NCBI GenBank assembly: GCA_029851415.1
Contig: CM056743.1
Coordinates: 26,326,905 to 26,390,904 of the forward strand
DNA from: Eretmocerus hayati
Taxonomy: Eukaryota > Arthropoda > Insecta > Hymenoptera > Aphelinidae
Reading direction: 5' to 3'
Length of the DNA: 64,000 nucleotides
Positions 11,956 through 24,005 of this stretch are shown piece after piece (the first letter of the stretch is position 1; the number at the start of each line of letters is the position of its first letter). Under the pieces are notes generated by a model. The model searched no databases. It was given only the letters and a program-made list of their open reading frames with translations, and was not told where the DNA came from. The position numbers were made by a program, and so were the translations under genes.

Positions 11956-13162
11956 AAACACATGCATATATATGAATTGGTACAGGAGTAGTTGAGGGTG
12001 TTGGGCGTGCGAGCGATATTCGGGAATGAAATTTTGTGAAAATAGTGCGGGAAAAAAAAGAAGAGGCTGTACGTTATTCCAACACTCTACGTGTGTAGTA
12101 GGTGTGTGTGCAAGTGTGTGTGTGAGTCTATTGCAGTCGAAGCATGTATATACAGTCGCTAAAAAACCGCGAGCCGGGGGAGTGTGTGGATACATTATAG
12201 ATATATTGGGTTTGCAATGTATATTGCGAGCTGCCAGGCTCGTTCATCAATTTGATTAGACAGTATATAGTGTGGAACGCTTTTTTAAACTCGTTGCTAA
12301 CCGCTGACTTTAACCCCAATAGACGTTGATGAACGATATTTTAGAGAAATTTCAAGAATGTTAGATGCAGTATTACCTTGTGATTTGTCGTATGAGACCA
12401 ATGATATATTTTATCATTAAATTTTTCATGAATTTTGACGACACCAGTAAATTTGGTCAAACATCAGTAAATTTTGAATACCGAGAATACTTCATCATAC
12501 GATTGTGCCCATTATCTACTTTTATGATTGAAACAAGGAGTCTCTAATATACAGGTGTGTCAGATATCACAACGACGTAATATGATGATCGAATTAATTT
12601 TTATAGTATCCCAGTGGACTCAAAATATGTAATCACATGAGTGATCACCCATTCAAACCGGAAACCGCCAAAATATAATATCACTCCCATCAGACCAAAA
12701 TTATCTTACAGCATCACATCCTTCTCAAATCAAATTTATGAAATTTTCGTATTCCCATTCAGAATATGTATGAGCAAACATCGTGGCAGAGCTCCTGAGT
12801 GTATTATAGTATTAGGACTACTGTCGGTAAAATGAAAATGAATCACTATCGAATATCCTTTTCTTGTGCAAATACATTTTTGGCGCGCATCCATCATATC
12901 CGGTCGGTCATATACATAGCGTTGAGATTCTCTTTTGACAAATGAGGTAAAATGAGAGCAAAAATAGGGTGGTGAGAGCTTGCGAAATATATATACTTTG
13001 AGAGATAGATACGTCAGAGCGTAAATAGTGATCGCTCATCGCTGCACGCGGACAGCTTGGATGTGAGCTGAGTAAAAAAAAATAGAAGCCTTCGAATCGA
13101 TAAATAATTTCTGTCTGCGAGATGCGGTCGAGTCCATCAAAACTCTTCTCCTTTTTTTATAA
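11949..13162. other. Noncoding stretch
   Basis: Contains a short GT-rich tract at about 12100-12126 and the octamer GAGCTTGC at 12976-12983. No gene recognised. Confidence 0.45.
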
Positions 13163-13283
13163 CCCTGGTATAAATGTGGGCAATTTTTTTGGCCACCCAT
13201 GAAATATACAGATATAGTGCCAATGTGATTAGATTAGACGTGCCCAGTTTCTGGCCGGAAAATGCTCACAATTTCTACCAGGG
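13163..13283. mobile_element. Small inverted-repeat element (MITE-like, 121 bp)
   Basis: The ends are CCCTGGTA and TACCAGGG. Inward the arms continue to pair for about 30 bases: the left reads CCCTGGTATAAATGTGGGCA and the right, read back, CCCTGGTAGAAATTGTGAGC, followed by TTTT..GGCCA in both. No target-site duplication is clear. Superfamily unknown. Confidence 0.6.
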
Positions 13284-15158
13284 ATAATCCATTATTTTTA
13301 TAGCCTCGAAAAGGGGAAATGTATTTTTGCATGTGACACGTGCTAGATGACCTGCTGGAAAAATTGACGAATTTCCAATGAAGGTTTCGTTATCCAACTT
13401 ATTGTTAGTTTCTAGTCGGCTTTTATTGAATGAATCACGCATTTGCTCGGAACTCACAGGGTGAGACAGAAGTGAACTGCAATAGACATTTTATTTGAAT
13501 AATTGGCACACGAAACTATTGCAGGAATCGTCGTCAGTCAACGAAATAAAATTCAATAACAACAATGTTTTCATCATTCTAACCTAAAAATGCCGCATTC
13601 AAACGCGGCTTTAAAGTTTTAATGATGAAAAATCATAACTGCTCTGTGTTCACAGGCCCGTTTGGGGCGCGGAGGACTGATTTCTCTAGCTTTGTTTGGA
13701 AAATAAGCTGTCGTAGCATCCGAACTGGGCATACATGCCCAAAAAAAAATTCAATATTTCAAATTATTTTGCTGAATTCGAAGTTGCTGGAGCTACGATT
13801 TGTCCTTCGTAATAATCACTCTTCAAAAAAAGGTAAGGTCCACCATAATTTTCACCTGAAGAAATATTCCTGAATCAAATAATTGTCAATGAACCTTCCA
13901 AAACAATCTCAGCATCAAAATAAGCATGATTCAGCCTTCTAAATTCCAATGAAGCTTCCGTATATATCTGTACAGCATCCCTAATTATCCGATCACTTTG
14001 GCGCATTCAAGAAAGTCCCCACCTCCCATCTCCAATCCTCCTCACTTTGCGCGCGAACAAAAACACTCCCGGTGCTTGAAAGCTCGACTTGCAATGGAAT
14101 CTTCCTCCACCCCTTCTCTTCTGATGCGAGTCATTCCATTCGAGTCTTACAGAGTGTATATAGTGCGGCACAGCTCTATAGAGTACTCGCTGATGGTGAG
14201 GATCGATTAATCGAAATCCGATATCGACATCAAGGCGTACCATGGAGGAAGAGATGGTTTCAGATGGCCAAAACTGTGGTGCTGTTTCTGTGGACGCCGT
14301 AACGAAGTTAATGGTATATCGTAAACGTTGCATCTATATATATATAGTTACTGCGTATTTGGCCCTATATATATTCTACACACACGGCCACTTTTGCGAT
14401 GACCCTAATGGTTTGTGAAGGTTCATGTGAGTGTGAGATATGACTGATGTTGATGTATATTTTGTAATTCAGACACGGTCAAGAGCGAGCGAGCGAGCGA
14501 CTTTGTGACGCGTAAACAGGCGCTACTGGCGGCAAAAGCTTTCTATGATATAATAGTGATGGAAACTTGGTACTTGTGTGAGTCTGATGGAAAGCAAAGA
14601 GAGGGAGGAGGGGGGGAGAAGAGGAGAATCAGTGCTTGGGTGTTGCTGTTTGTTTATTATTACTGCCAACGCTCGCGAGAGACGAGATTTGGGGCATTGC
14701 TCGTGTGACAATATATTTCAGGTAAATGGAGCGCAAAAGGTGCTATTGCCGTGAGAGTCAACTTCTTGGGTATGATGTTTACTTTGCTCCATAATACTTA
14801 CAATTAATCAAACTCTGAAAGCGCTTGCAAAAACTTGATCACTGCTTAAATTGTTGATTTAATATTAACATGTTGCAAATGGGAGTGATATGGTATTTTG
14901 ACATGCAATACGTCGGAATATATTTTAGAATTATCATCCTATGATAACTCCATTTTGTAGAAGAAAATCATTATTATTAGATATATGGTTCACACGAGAA
15001 TTCTATAAATTCGAAAGCAGGCTCGCTGATACTTTATTAATTCACGTCACGATTCAAACTCTAGAAGATGACGCAAAAATTCTCGAAAATTACATTTGTA
15101 AATCCTATTAAAATGCAATGGCAAAAATTGCGTTCGGGTTCTGTGTGCAATGGGTCCA
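13284..15158. other. Noncoding stretch with purine tracts
   Basis: Holds a (GAGC)4 run near 14483-14499 and a purine-only tract near 14596-14628 (GAGAGGGAGGAGGGGGGGAG inside). TATA-like AT runs lie at 14335-14346. No coding frame supported. Confidence 0.45.
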
Positions 15159-15434
15159 AGGGTGTGTCCACAAATGATGTATATGCATGCATATACAGTG
15201 CACACTGCGTATGGGCACTGCACAAGTTCACATGTGCAGCTCATCGAACTTGCAGCATTGATTGAAAGACTCCCATCAGAGAATCTCTGATTTGAGACGG
15301 TTTACTCCGTTACCGAATGATCTAAAGCAGATCTCGACGAGTTTCGTCTGATTTTGGCTAAAAATTTGATGAGCTGCACATGTGCACGTGTGCAGTGCAC
15401 TCGCATGCATATGCATCATTTGTGGACACACCCT
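15159..15434. mobile_element. Inverted-repeat element, AGGGTGTGTCC ends (276 bp)
   Basis: Left end AGGGTGTGTCCACAAATGAT; the right end is its complement. The arms continue inward with a TGCATATGCATGC-like tract and end with CACATGTGCAGCTCATC, present on both arms. The left arm carries extra bases relative to the right. No target-site duplication found. Non-autonomous; superfamily not assigned. Confidence 0.7.
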
Positions 15435-16326
15435 AACTGGTGGGACTCATTTAATGAAATTTTGATCACCACTGTGCACAGAATTCAACGGGTGGACCAT
15501 ACCTGTGAAGCCCATCGCAGTAAAGTTGTCGAGGAATATATTTGGTTTCAAATTCAAAATTCTCTGCTAATCCTTAGCGCAACCCTACTGAGCACCAAAA
15601 TTTACAGATCGCATTTATTTTATCAATCAATCTCAACAAATTTTGCAACAAAATCAGGAGAAAGCGAATAAAAAGAGAAACGAGTATTGAAAAAAATTGT
15701 GGTTGTGGCAAGTAATAATAATGTCTAATGGCAGAGAGCGAGATTTTTTGAAATAAAAATAAAATAACTCCTGCGAGAACGCAAGAAAGAAGCTTAATGA
15801 CGTGAAATTGCTTTTAATCCGCGGCTGCATCGAGAGTACTGTAGTTGGTGCGAAAGCTCAGACCGTAAAATAGCCATTAGGACTACGTACTAACGTAATA
15901 CCGACCACCACCTCCACCTTTTGCTAAAGCAGAGCGTCACAGGAGTGAAGTACAAATCACTCTGCTCGTTGCGAGAATCGTGCGAGTGGTACTTACTTTT
16001 AGAAAGAGAGAGCCATTTCTGAGTCCGGCGCAAATACGGCGTATAAGGCAGATTTCGAGGGTCAAATGGAAGTGAGATAGAAGGAATGGAAGGGGGAAAA
16101 TCACGCGTCGCTGGTGCTAATCCAAAAAGCTTTTCTCGTCTCTGCGAATAGACTTGATTCTCGTAAGCGAAATACGTGTGGATATACCAATGTTTGAAAC
16201 TCTTCTCTGAGGCCTTGGTTAATCCTCTGTTTAATCCATTGATGTAAATATTGCGTAGACCGGTTATCTTGAGGAAATTACAAGACAACTCTGGTGAACG
16301 ACATCGTATTTCTAGAAAAAAAAATT
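15435..16326. other. Noncoding stretch holding the longest frame of the window
   Basis: A 159-codon minus frame (16369-15890) is the longest in the window. Its first residues come from the end of the neighbouring MITE-like element, its composition is ordinary, and no domain, signal or family is visible. I do not call it a gene. Confidence 0.4.
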
Positions 16327-16578
16327 TCAACTTGTTCACTGCGATGAGCCCCACCGCGGTGAAGCTCACGATTTTTGAGTATTTTGATTCAACTGATTCA
16401 TATTTACTTGAAAAGTATCCTTGATAGCAATTATTCTTGTCGGTTCAATTTTCCTAGAGAAGAAATAATATGTCATAGGAGAATTCACCCCTATCAAATT
16501 GCATCTATCAGAGAGTGAAGGTCGGGTCCATGGCCAACTTGAAGTTGCGAAAACTTGCCGTCGCAGTGAACGAGTTAA
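16327..16578. mobile_element. piggyBac-like MITE (252 bp)
   Basis: The right end, read back, is TTAACTCGTTCACTGCGACG; the left is TCAACTTGTTCACTGCGATG. The 12-base core GTTCACTGCGAY is shared and each end abuts TTAA or a one-base variant, the target site of piggyBac-type elements. It resembles the element at 53119-53301 in its TTAACnCGTTCrCTGCG end. No coding sequence. Confidence 0.6.
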
Positions 16579-17112
16579 TGTGTAATCAATTCCGATGTAA
16601 CTATCCAAAAATTCATCATTTGCATAGAAAATTCACGAATTTTTTTCTTTTGAAGCAAACAGAATATCTATCACACAAAATATCTCATTTTTTCTAAGTT
16701 CTCGTGCTTGGGTCTAAAAAAAATACACCGTATCGTGAAATATTCTCCCATAAAAACAACGTTGCACGCATTCCCAAAAACATCGACTTTCTCGTGAAGC
16801 CCATCAGACACAGACAGACGAAAAATTCAATGTCAACGAGAAAGTGTAAGGGGTTAAAGGTCGTGCAACAAGCTTTACTAGACGACAGAGTTGCTGTGAC
16901 AAAATAAATACCAGTCTGCGAGCAGCAATCTATTTATTCCACGTTGTTTGAAGCTCTACCCGCAAATCGCATCAGTGTTTTTTGAGAGCAGCCAGCACCC
17001 GACACCGACAAAAGATACCGTATCCAAGCATCTAGCGACGAGACATCATACTATCTTCTCATACATAGTTATACACTCACATCCGCATACAAATACACGT
17101 GTACAAGTACGA
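16579..17112. other. Noncoding stretch
   Basis: No repeat or gene identified before the poly-G run. Confidence 0.45.
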
Positions 17113-17127
17113 GGGGGGGGGGGGGGG
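17113..17127. repeat. Poly-G run (G15)
   Basis: Uninterrupted G homopolymer. Confidence 0.9.
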
Positions 17128-17703
17128 TTATATAACAAAGCCCGCACGCGTAATGGCAACAAATTGATTCGACAGAGTAGTACCTAGTGGATTCTCAATG
17201 CCGAGCAATATACTCGTCGTAGTCGTCGGTAGATGGTGGCAGTCGTGGTGGTGGCATGGCATCGGATGCCGGCACGTAAACTCGATTTTGCGGTCGCACG
17301 TGTACCTACCAATACTATACCTTGCCACCACAACAGCACCAGAGAGTAGCTATGATGATGCTATATACAAGGTATATAGCATCTATGCTCTAAAACAGAA
17401 GGCGCGCGCGTCCCTTTATGTCTGCTTGGTTCGCAAACGATTCGTCAGGAAAACTGGAATATCGTGTACGTGATGACCACGAGCTTGCAAGCTCTGGTAG
17501 AAAGCTTCGCTTCAATTTGTGATTGGAAGTGTGTGTGTGTGTCGGTGGGTGTGTAATGTGTAGTAATCAGTTGTGAGCAGTGCTGGTTGTGAGTGTGTGA
17601 TGGCCGGCAGAGATTCACAAATATGGTTCCGTGATAAGTCATAAGAATAAAATATAGCACACAAATGAAGAACCGATTCGAACCTGAACACGATCCGCGG
17701 GGT
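17128..17703. other. Noncoding, CpG- and GT-rich
   Basis: Slightly GC-richer. Contains the perfect palindrome GAGCTTGCAAGCTC at 17481-17494, two overlapping copies of the recurring octamer, and a (GT)n tract at about 17528-17541. Opposed short frames only. Confidence 0.45.
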
Positions 17704-17930
17704 TGCTCCATGTATACCCACCGAAAATAATATCTGAACAAATCCAAAAGAGCTTTTCTATCCCTGAGCTTTGCTGTTGGGAATCTTGAAATTGGATTCC
17801 AATGGTTAAGGGTACAATTACGATCATCAAGACCCCACAACCGGTTTGATTTCGATTGAAACAGCAGCTCGGGGCCAAAAAGCTTTACTAGATTTGTTCA
17901 GATATTTTGTACGGAGAGTGTACAATACCA
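17704..17930. repeat. Inverted repeat, 85-bp arms
   Basis: Left arm 17704-17790, right arm about 17847-17930. Shared core AATATCTGAACAAATC, then an AAAGAGCTTT-like stretch. The palindrome makes the two strands encode similar peptides (KALLDLFRYYFRWVY on minus, KALLDLFRYFVRRVY on plus); these are by-products of the symmetry, not evidence of genes. Confidence 0.7.
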
Positions 17931-17937
17931 TAATAAT

Positions 17938-17961
17938 AAAAAAAAAAAAAAAAAAAAAAAA
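17938..17961. repeat. Poly-A run (A24)
   Basis: Directly follows the right arm of the inverted repeat after TAATAAT. Confidence 0.9.
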
Positions 17962-19993
17962 CTTGAGAAAAATCTGTAAGCATCCAGGCTGCGAAACTTT
18001 AATAAAATTATATGGAGAATACGTCTGAATATTCTGTTCGGGTATTATGCATGTGATGTACTCGAAGGCTCTGATTGATTTTGAGAACTGTAGACCCGTC
18101 AATATTCGATTCTTGGAGTCAATTTTGAATCCATAAGTGAGTAAAATTTGACTCTTAGCGAGTGAAATTAATTCCAAGAAATTGAACATGCAGAACCACC
18201 CTCGTGCTCGAATGTCAATATTTTAAAATTTCTCAGCCTCAGCGTGTCAGTCTTGGTATCAGGACTGAAAATATCCGTAGAGAGCTGTGGTAGGTATGGA
18301 ATTCATTGCTAAGGATGTTTTCGCTCATCAGAGCTGTCACGCGCAGTTTCATTTTCTCGTGATGACATCACAAGACGAATTCATTTTTCAGCATTGGAAG
18401 CTTTAAAAATTTTGAAAAAAAATCTTCTGAATTTGCAATTTCACTTCTAGATCCATTGCTCAACCCTCCACTTGTCTGGATTAGATTGACGCAACGTAGC
18501 GTTGAGAACGAAAAGAAAATTCAAAAAGCTCGCAAGCTCTCGAAAAGTTCCGATTTCTCAACGGTCACTCGTCAGTCTCGTCCTCTCGCACTTGAAAGCT
18601 CATCTTTGAAGGGAACAAAGGGGAATAGGGATGATGAGATCGGACAGGCATCATTCAGAGATAAGGAGAGTGAAAGTGTATAGAATCGTCCGGTGTGCAA
18701 GGTTTGCGCACATAGTTCTTTTATCCCCTCAAGGCAGTGTCACATTAAAGAATCGTCTCTATATAAAGCCATGAATCGAGCAGTACCTTGCTGCTATAGA
18801 ACCGTTCGACGTTGGCTTGAGTGAGCTACTTGTCGCTTTCGTCTCACTGGTACGACACACGTATGTGGACTTGAATTTTCTGTCACCCGACTGGCCCGGA
18901 TTTAAAGGGACGCTACTCAAGCGTGGATATATAAAGTCTCGCCTTCGAGAGAGATATCCTCTCATTTTTCAAGATACCCGTGTCCAGAGAGTGTCTGCAC
19001 ACTTTCTTATACGCTATCACCACCTGTATTTCATCCTAAACGATTGGGGAATCGAGTCTGGAAAAAATTCTGTGTGCACTGATGTCTGGATGTAATAATA
19101 TCGTTATGATAATTTGAGGGCTGAGTTGATTTTACAGCCTGTTAGATATTTTTTACTTTCGAAGAAGAAGAATAATGATTCACGGTGAATGAATTTTGAT
19201 GGGTGAAACTGAAAAATTCTTCAAGTTCGACTCAAAATCTTACATCGAACATCGAATTTTTCATGTTAAGCGAGCTTGGTATTAGAAATAATAATAAAAT
19301 TAGAGTAGAACCAGAGTTTATTTTAATTCACGACTCCATCTCTTTCTTGAAAGGGAGCATCCTTGGGAATTAATCATTCAATGAAATTAGGATAACAGCT
19401 ACATAATGTGGTTCCGAATTTCAAGAAGTTGTAATTGCATTGAGCGACACAAACCTTGGCCTGAGACATCGTTAGTAACAGGCCATGTGGATAATTAATC
19501 AAAATGCATACTGTATTTATACAAAATTTATCCGCCAACTTATGAAAAGTTCCTGCAAGAGTCTTGAATCTATGAACAATTCAAGTTTTGATAAAATCAT
19601 GGCAGGATTAGTTTCTATCTATGAGTTTCTTCCAATCAACTTCGATCGCATCATTCAAAAAAAAACTCCTGTCAAGACCCCTTGCGTATTGTTTCTACAC
19701 ACGAATCATCCATGAGAATCAATTTGGCTATCATATCGCTGAAACAATTTGGCAAAAACTCGCGGGAAATCAACTTTCCCCGAAATTATCTCAAAATAAA
19801 ATCCATCCCCATGCCCTCACCCTTTTTTAAACGCTTTTATTCCACTTCGCCTTGGCCATAGTTCTTATTGTTGGCCATGGTATTTTTTCCCCATTTCTGG
19901 AACAAGATTTTGGCTTCCTGTTTCTCGTTCGCTTAGGGACCCCATGATTGACGACTTCAATCAATTGAGTGTTAGCCAGGGGTCGTACGCGGT
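17962..19993. other. Noncoding stretch with TATA-like sites
   Basis: CTATATAAAG (about 18757) and ATATATAAAG (about 18928) resemble TATA boxes but have no convincing initiator downstream. An octamer copy sits at 18532-18539. No supported coding frame. Confidence 0.4.
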
Positions 19994-20011
19994 GGGGGGG
20001 GGGGGGGGGGG
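19994..20011. repeat. Poly-G run (G18)
   Basis: The longest G homopolymer of the window. Confidence 0.9.
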
Positions 20012-21065
20012 AGTTCGTCCTTGACTACAGTATTTGCTGCACGTAATAATGAGTGTGTGACATTCTAATACGAGACACCCATAGGGCTTATATAGGCTGC
20101 CCAGTGTACGCATAGTTTCTTATGTACGGTGCAATTCCTTTCTGCGCGATTCTTTTTTATCGGTTTCTCAAATTCTATCTCTAATACACTACGCCGAGCT
20201 CCACCACGCCGTTTGGATCAGTGAATAAAAGCGTTTTCTAAAAATTCTTTTTAACCTTTACTTATTTCACTTCCACCTTCCTCATCCCTTTCATCTTCCA
20301 CTCAGTACAACTCAAAATTACTACCCCGCTCGTCTCCGAAAGAACAAGCGAACCAAAAGGACGATAAAAATCACCGATAAAGCCGTCAACGCCTCATACC
20401 TTGCAAGCTCTTCTCTCTTACATTTCCATTCGAAGCACGAGCTTTCACTCTGCTATGCTCCGGAGACACCAGGATACTTACATATATATGTATATGTATA
20501 GAAATCAGCTGTGCTAATGCTATGGGACTGATCTGCCTTAGGCGCCAGTCAGTCATAGTCACAAGTCTGCTGCCACGCTCTGCTTCAAGAGAGAGAATAT
20601 AGTGAATGAAGGGGTGTCGAGCTTTGCCTCAAGCGAATATCACCCTGGCGTCCATTGTTCAAGTCCAGAAAGCGAGGGTATTCTGATATAATAGTGTGGG
20701 CATGCAATGAGTAAAGAGGGTTGGTTATCTGTGTGAGTGTGTGAGTGTGCGTGTGTTCGCGCGCGATGAGTCGTGTGGCCCTTTCATTAGCCGCAGGAAA
20801 TTAAGCGAGAGAGAATAGCGTCCTGTCACTATATGTATGTGGTACGCGACGAAATCTGGATATTCTCGAAAGGGACAATTCAATAATCTGAGAGTAGCTG
20901 GTGATGCAAAAAGGGAGGCGGATGAAATTTTCGCAATTTTGATATTCAGAAGGGCTTAATGTAAGAACATCTTATCATCGGTTAAAATAGAATTGGTAAG
21001 TAGTGAATCGCACTGGAAACGTATCATTGGACAAGATTGGATAACCTAACATTTTAAAATAATTC
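20012..21065. other. Noncoding stretch
   Basis: Holds an octamer copy at 20403-20410 and a GT-rich tract at about 20732-20760. No gene seen. Confidence 0.45.
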
Positions 21066-21112
21066 TTCCGGCTCTGGCTGCCCTTCTAGTACGAATGCCC
21101 ATAGTTATAGCC
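21066..21112. repeat. Partial copy of the repeat centred at 44.6 kb
   Basis: CCGGCTCTGGCTGCCCTTCT and the following AGT..GAATGCCCATAG align with CCGGATTGCTGGCTGCCC...TTCTAGT...AAGGTCATAG at about 44588-44632. The match spans about 45 bases and no second arm was found here. Confidence 0.45.
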
Positions 21113-21744
21113 TTATAGGGTAACAATAATGGATTGGCGATAATTTTGATATGGACTGGAGTGAAAGTTGGAGAAAATTGAAAAGATTCCTTGGTTTCTT
21201 GAGATTGGAATTCAATGAGGATTATTCTAATATCTCTACTGCTACGGGCTTACTGGGGAAGAAATACGAAAATTTCAAAAATCTCTGATCACAGTTCTCT
21301 TAAATTTTGGCCCAAATAACTATTTTTGACGAAAAAAAAAAATAGTTTGTCCATACATCGAAGCTGGACCCGTGCTAAAAGGGTCAACATTAATCACTGT
21401 AAAGACTTCCTGTTTGGCCTCTCAAGACTCGTATGAAATCTCTTGTAATGAAGAAAATATAATAGATAAAAAATAACGAAACGCAAATATCTGATCATAA
21501 ATAGTGATAGTTTCCATTATTATGATTTCTAAATAGATTCACTCCGGGTTCTTGCTTAAAAATCAATTCAAATCAAATTTGTATATGAGCTAAAAATTTC
21601 CGAGATCAAGGATATGTCCAAGTTCATCTACAGCTGATAAAATTGGGTAATTTCAAGGAATGTCTGGTCAAAGAAATATACTAATCAATTCTCAGTGAAT
21701 TTTTTGCACAGTTTAAATCAAAGACATCTAGCCGGAATTGTTTT

Positions 21745-22116
21745 TCATCGATAACTAGTCACCAATAGAATAGGCGACATCAGACGGAAACAGCTGCTGA
21801 CAAAACGGAGGTAAAAATTCCCTCGAGGAGTCGAAAGAAGTAGATATCTTGCCAAATGTCCTGGACTAACGAATAGCTCCTCTTCTGGCGTTATTTTTAC
21901 GCCAAATCTTGCCGAACGAAAAGGCATTGCCAAGCAGCTAACTGACGGAACTGGGCGACGTCCGAATTTGCATAATTGTTTTTGGCTTGCCCGAGCGTTT
22001 GCCGTCACATTGTCGCGGCTAATGAAGAAAAATGTTCCCAACCGGGGTAGCCGGCGCGACGTTTGCTGCACCAAAGCGATATTGTCGCAAATAGTCTCAA
22101 AGACCCACATTTCCAT
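21745..22116 (-). CDS. Uncertain 123-codon open frame in a less AT-rich patch
   Basis: This frame covers a stretch (about 21780-22110) clearly richer in G and C than its flanks, and it is one of the few long frames with ordinary-looking protein composition (for example FGVKITPEEELFVSP). I recognise no domain or family, see no splice sites that would make it an exon, and find no downstream neighbour. A small stem (TGGCGT/ACGCCA) lies inside at about 21886-21905. It could be a fragment of an unrecognised mobile element or chance. Confidence 0.15.
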   Translation of the reverse strand: MEMWVFETICDNIALVQQTSRRLPRLGTFFFISRDNVTANARASQKQLCKFGRRPVPSVSCLAMPFRSARFGVKITPEEELFVSPGHLARYLLLSTPRGNFYLRFVSSCFRLMSPILLVTSYR

Positions 22117-22354
22117 AGACTCTGTCTGTATCTTGAAAAATTTCCGCCTTTTAGAGAAGAATACGCCAATTCAACGAGGATTGAATTAGATTGAACGATG
22201 GGATTGTTTGCATCAAGAATTTTTTCTTTGGGCATGGTTTCGTTCTATCCTACTCGCATTATTCATTATTCGATTCAGTAGCAAACGAGCATTTGCTCCA
22301 TAACACTCAAGGCTAAATCATCCAAAGTACTCTCCCGCTTTTCATCAAAATCAT

Positions 22355-22543
22355 ATTTTTCGATACACTGTGCGTAAAAGTGCACTTTGCGCACAGTTTG
22401 TCGACTTTTACTCACATTTTATCGAAAAGTATAGTTAGATACATGGGCGTAAAACCTATTATTCGCATCCTCGTGATGATTCCGACCCTCGCCTGCGGCT
22501 CGGGCCGGAAACCCATCACTCGGACGCGAATGAAACGTTTTAC
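22355..22543. repeat. GC-rich hairpin, CCCGAG/CGAGGG family, copy 3, with companion
   Basis: The hairpin at 22449-22543 pairs GTAAAAC...ATTCGC on the left with GCGAAT...GTTTTAC on the right, with apex CCCTCGCCTGCGGCTCGGG at 22486-22504, identical to copy 2. Just upstream (22355-22430) lies a second stem bounded by TTTTTCGATA and TATCGAAAA that includes the complement of GACAAACTGTGCG, also seen beside copy 2. Confidence 0.8.
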
Positions 22544-23287
22544 AACCTTTTATCGAAATGTACTATTGATGAACCTTTTTTTTCAACTACTAACTAATAA
22601 AACAAAAGTCTCAGGGATGTGTGAAATATTGATTGAAAAAATTCAGAAAAGAGAGGAAACCTGACTGATACCTCAAATGAACATTATCCCTACTGTTGAA
22701 GGCACGCATGGTACTATCAGAATATTTCAAAAAATGTGAACTCAATAAATACCAATTTTTTTAGTTGTTGTGAATTATCCGCCAACTACGTTGTGATCTA
22801 CCGAAATTTAATTCGGTAAATAAGTTTCACAGAAACCCAATCACACTCCCAACCAACTTCAGACAATTTTCCCATTTACCAATTTACTATTTTCCTCATT
22901 ACACACTTCGAGTTTCATTGTTGCAAAGACATCTTTATAGATCAAATTCTTGAATTTCTCATCAAATATGAGTTCACGGAAAGAATTTACGGACAGGAAT
23001 GAAATGATATCATGAACCACATCTCTGGGAATAAGTATCGTTTATTCAGTTCTCTAATGGATTCGTAATTTTCTGGATCAGTTGTCGGCAGAATTGTGGA
23101 GAACTTATATTCACATCGTAAATCGCCTTCGCATCATCGCCAAACCTGAAAATTGACTAACCAGAGTCGTCCTGATTCAGCCCAAAATGAACCATCTTTA
23201 GTGTGCACCTGACTCTGCACACCGTTTATTGATTCACATTCGAGAGACACCCGAGCCTCTATAAATACTGTCCATATACATCAAAGT
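22544..23287. other. Noncoding, nothing recognised
   Basis: AT-rich, no repeat partners, no frames of interest. Confidence 0.5.
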
Positions 23288-23307
23288 TACACTCACTCAC
23301 TCACTCA

Positions 23308-23364
<57 letters not shown>
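23288..23364. repeat. (ACTC)n then (AC)n compound microsatellite
   Basis: About five ACTC units run straight into about 27 perfect AC units, one of the two longest microsatellites of the window. Confidence 0.95.
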
Positions 23365-23369
<5 letters not shown>

Positions 23370-23993
23370 CACACGGAGTGTGTGATAAAACGCTGCATGG
23401 AAGGGGACAGGGCAGGCAGGAAGGAAGGAAGTACGACGACGCGTCGCTGCCCCGCGGCATTTTAAACTCTCTCACTTGGATTGCGCGAGCCGAAAGCAAC
23501 CCCATATAGAACCCATACCCCGCGAGCTTTTACTTCCCTCCCAAAGGGGCATCAGAACCTGCCGGTCACGTGTACTGTTCGACGATGCTGCTGCTGCTGC
23601 CTACGAGCTTGGCATACCCAAAAACTTTTCATCCCTCTCTCTTTCTCTAATCCCTCCTATCTTATTTTCTCTATCTTGCTTCTTCTATTCTACACTACTG
23701 CCTTTTGCCTTAAACATTCGAATCTCACCCTGAAGCAGTCCAGACAACACAAGAACTGGTTATACTTGTAGTAGTGTACATGTTTGTGAACCAACTCATT
23801 CTATGTTGAAAATCTTTATGCGTTTTTGATCGTCGTTGTATAATGTGATATGGATGAATCTCTGGTATATAAACGTGGCAACAGGCCTGAACCATTAGCA
23901 ATTTCATTTATTCATCAATCCTGGTGCAAGAGCTTTTTCAATCCCAACACAATTCTAATCTCATTAGGTCGGATTATATATACGTCCTTTGAA
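23365..23993. other. Noncoding stretch
   Basis: Less AT-rich for the first 200 bases with a (CTG)4 run at about 23585-23599. The open frames on both strands here follow from base composition. Confidence 0.4.
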
Positions 23994-24005
23994 GGGGGGG
24001 GGGGG
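23994..24005. repeat. Poly-G run (G12)
   Basis: Uninterrupted G homopolymer. Confidence 0.9.

Noticed and set aside
15890..16369. Longest open frame (159 codons, minus strand)
   Set aside because: Starts inside the end of a MITE-like element, no domain or splice context, and its length is not exceptional for random frames in 64 kb.
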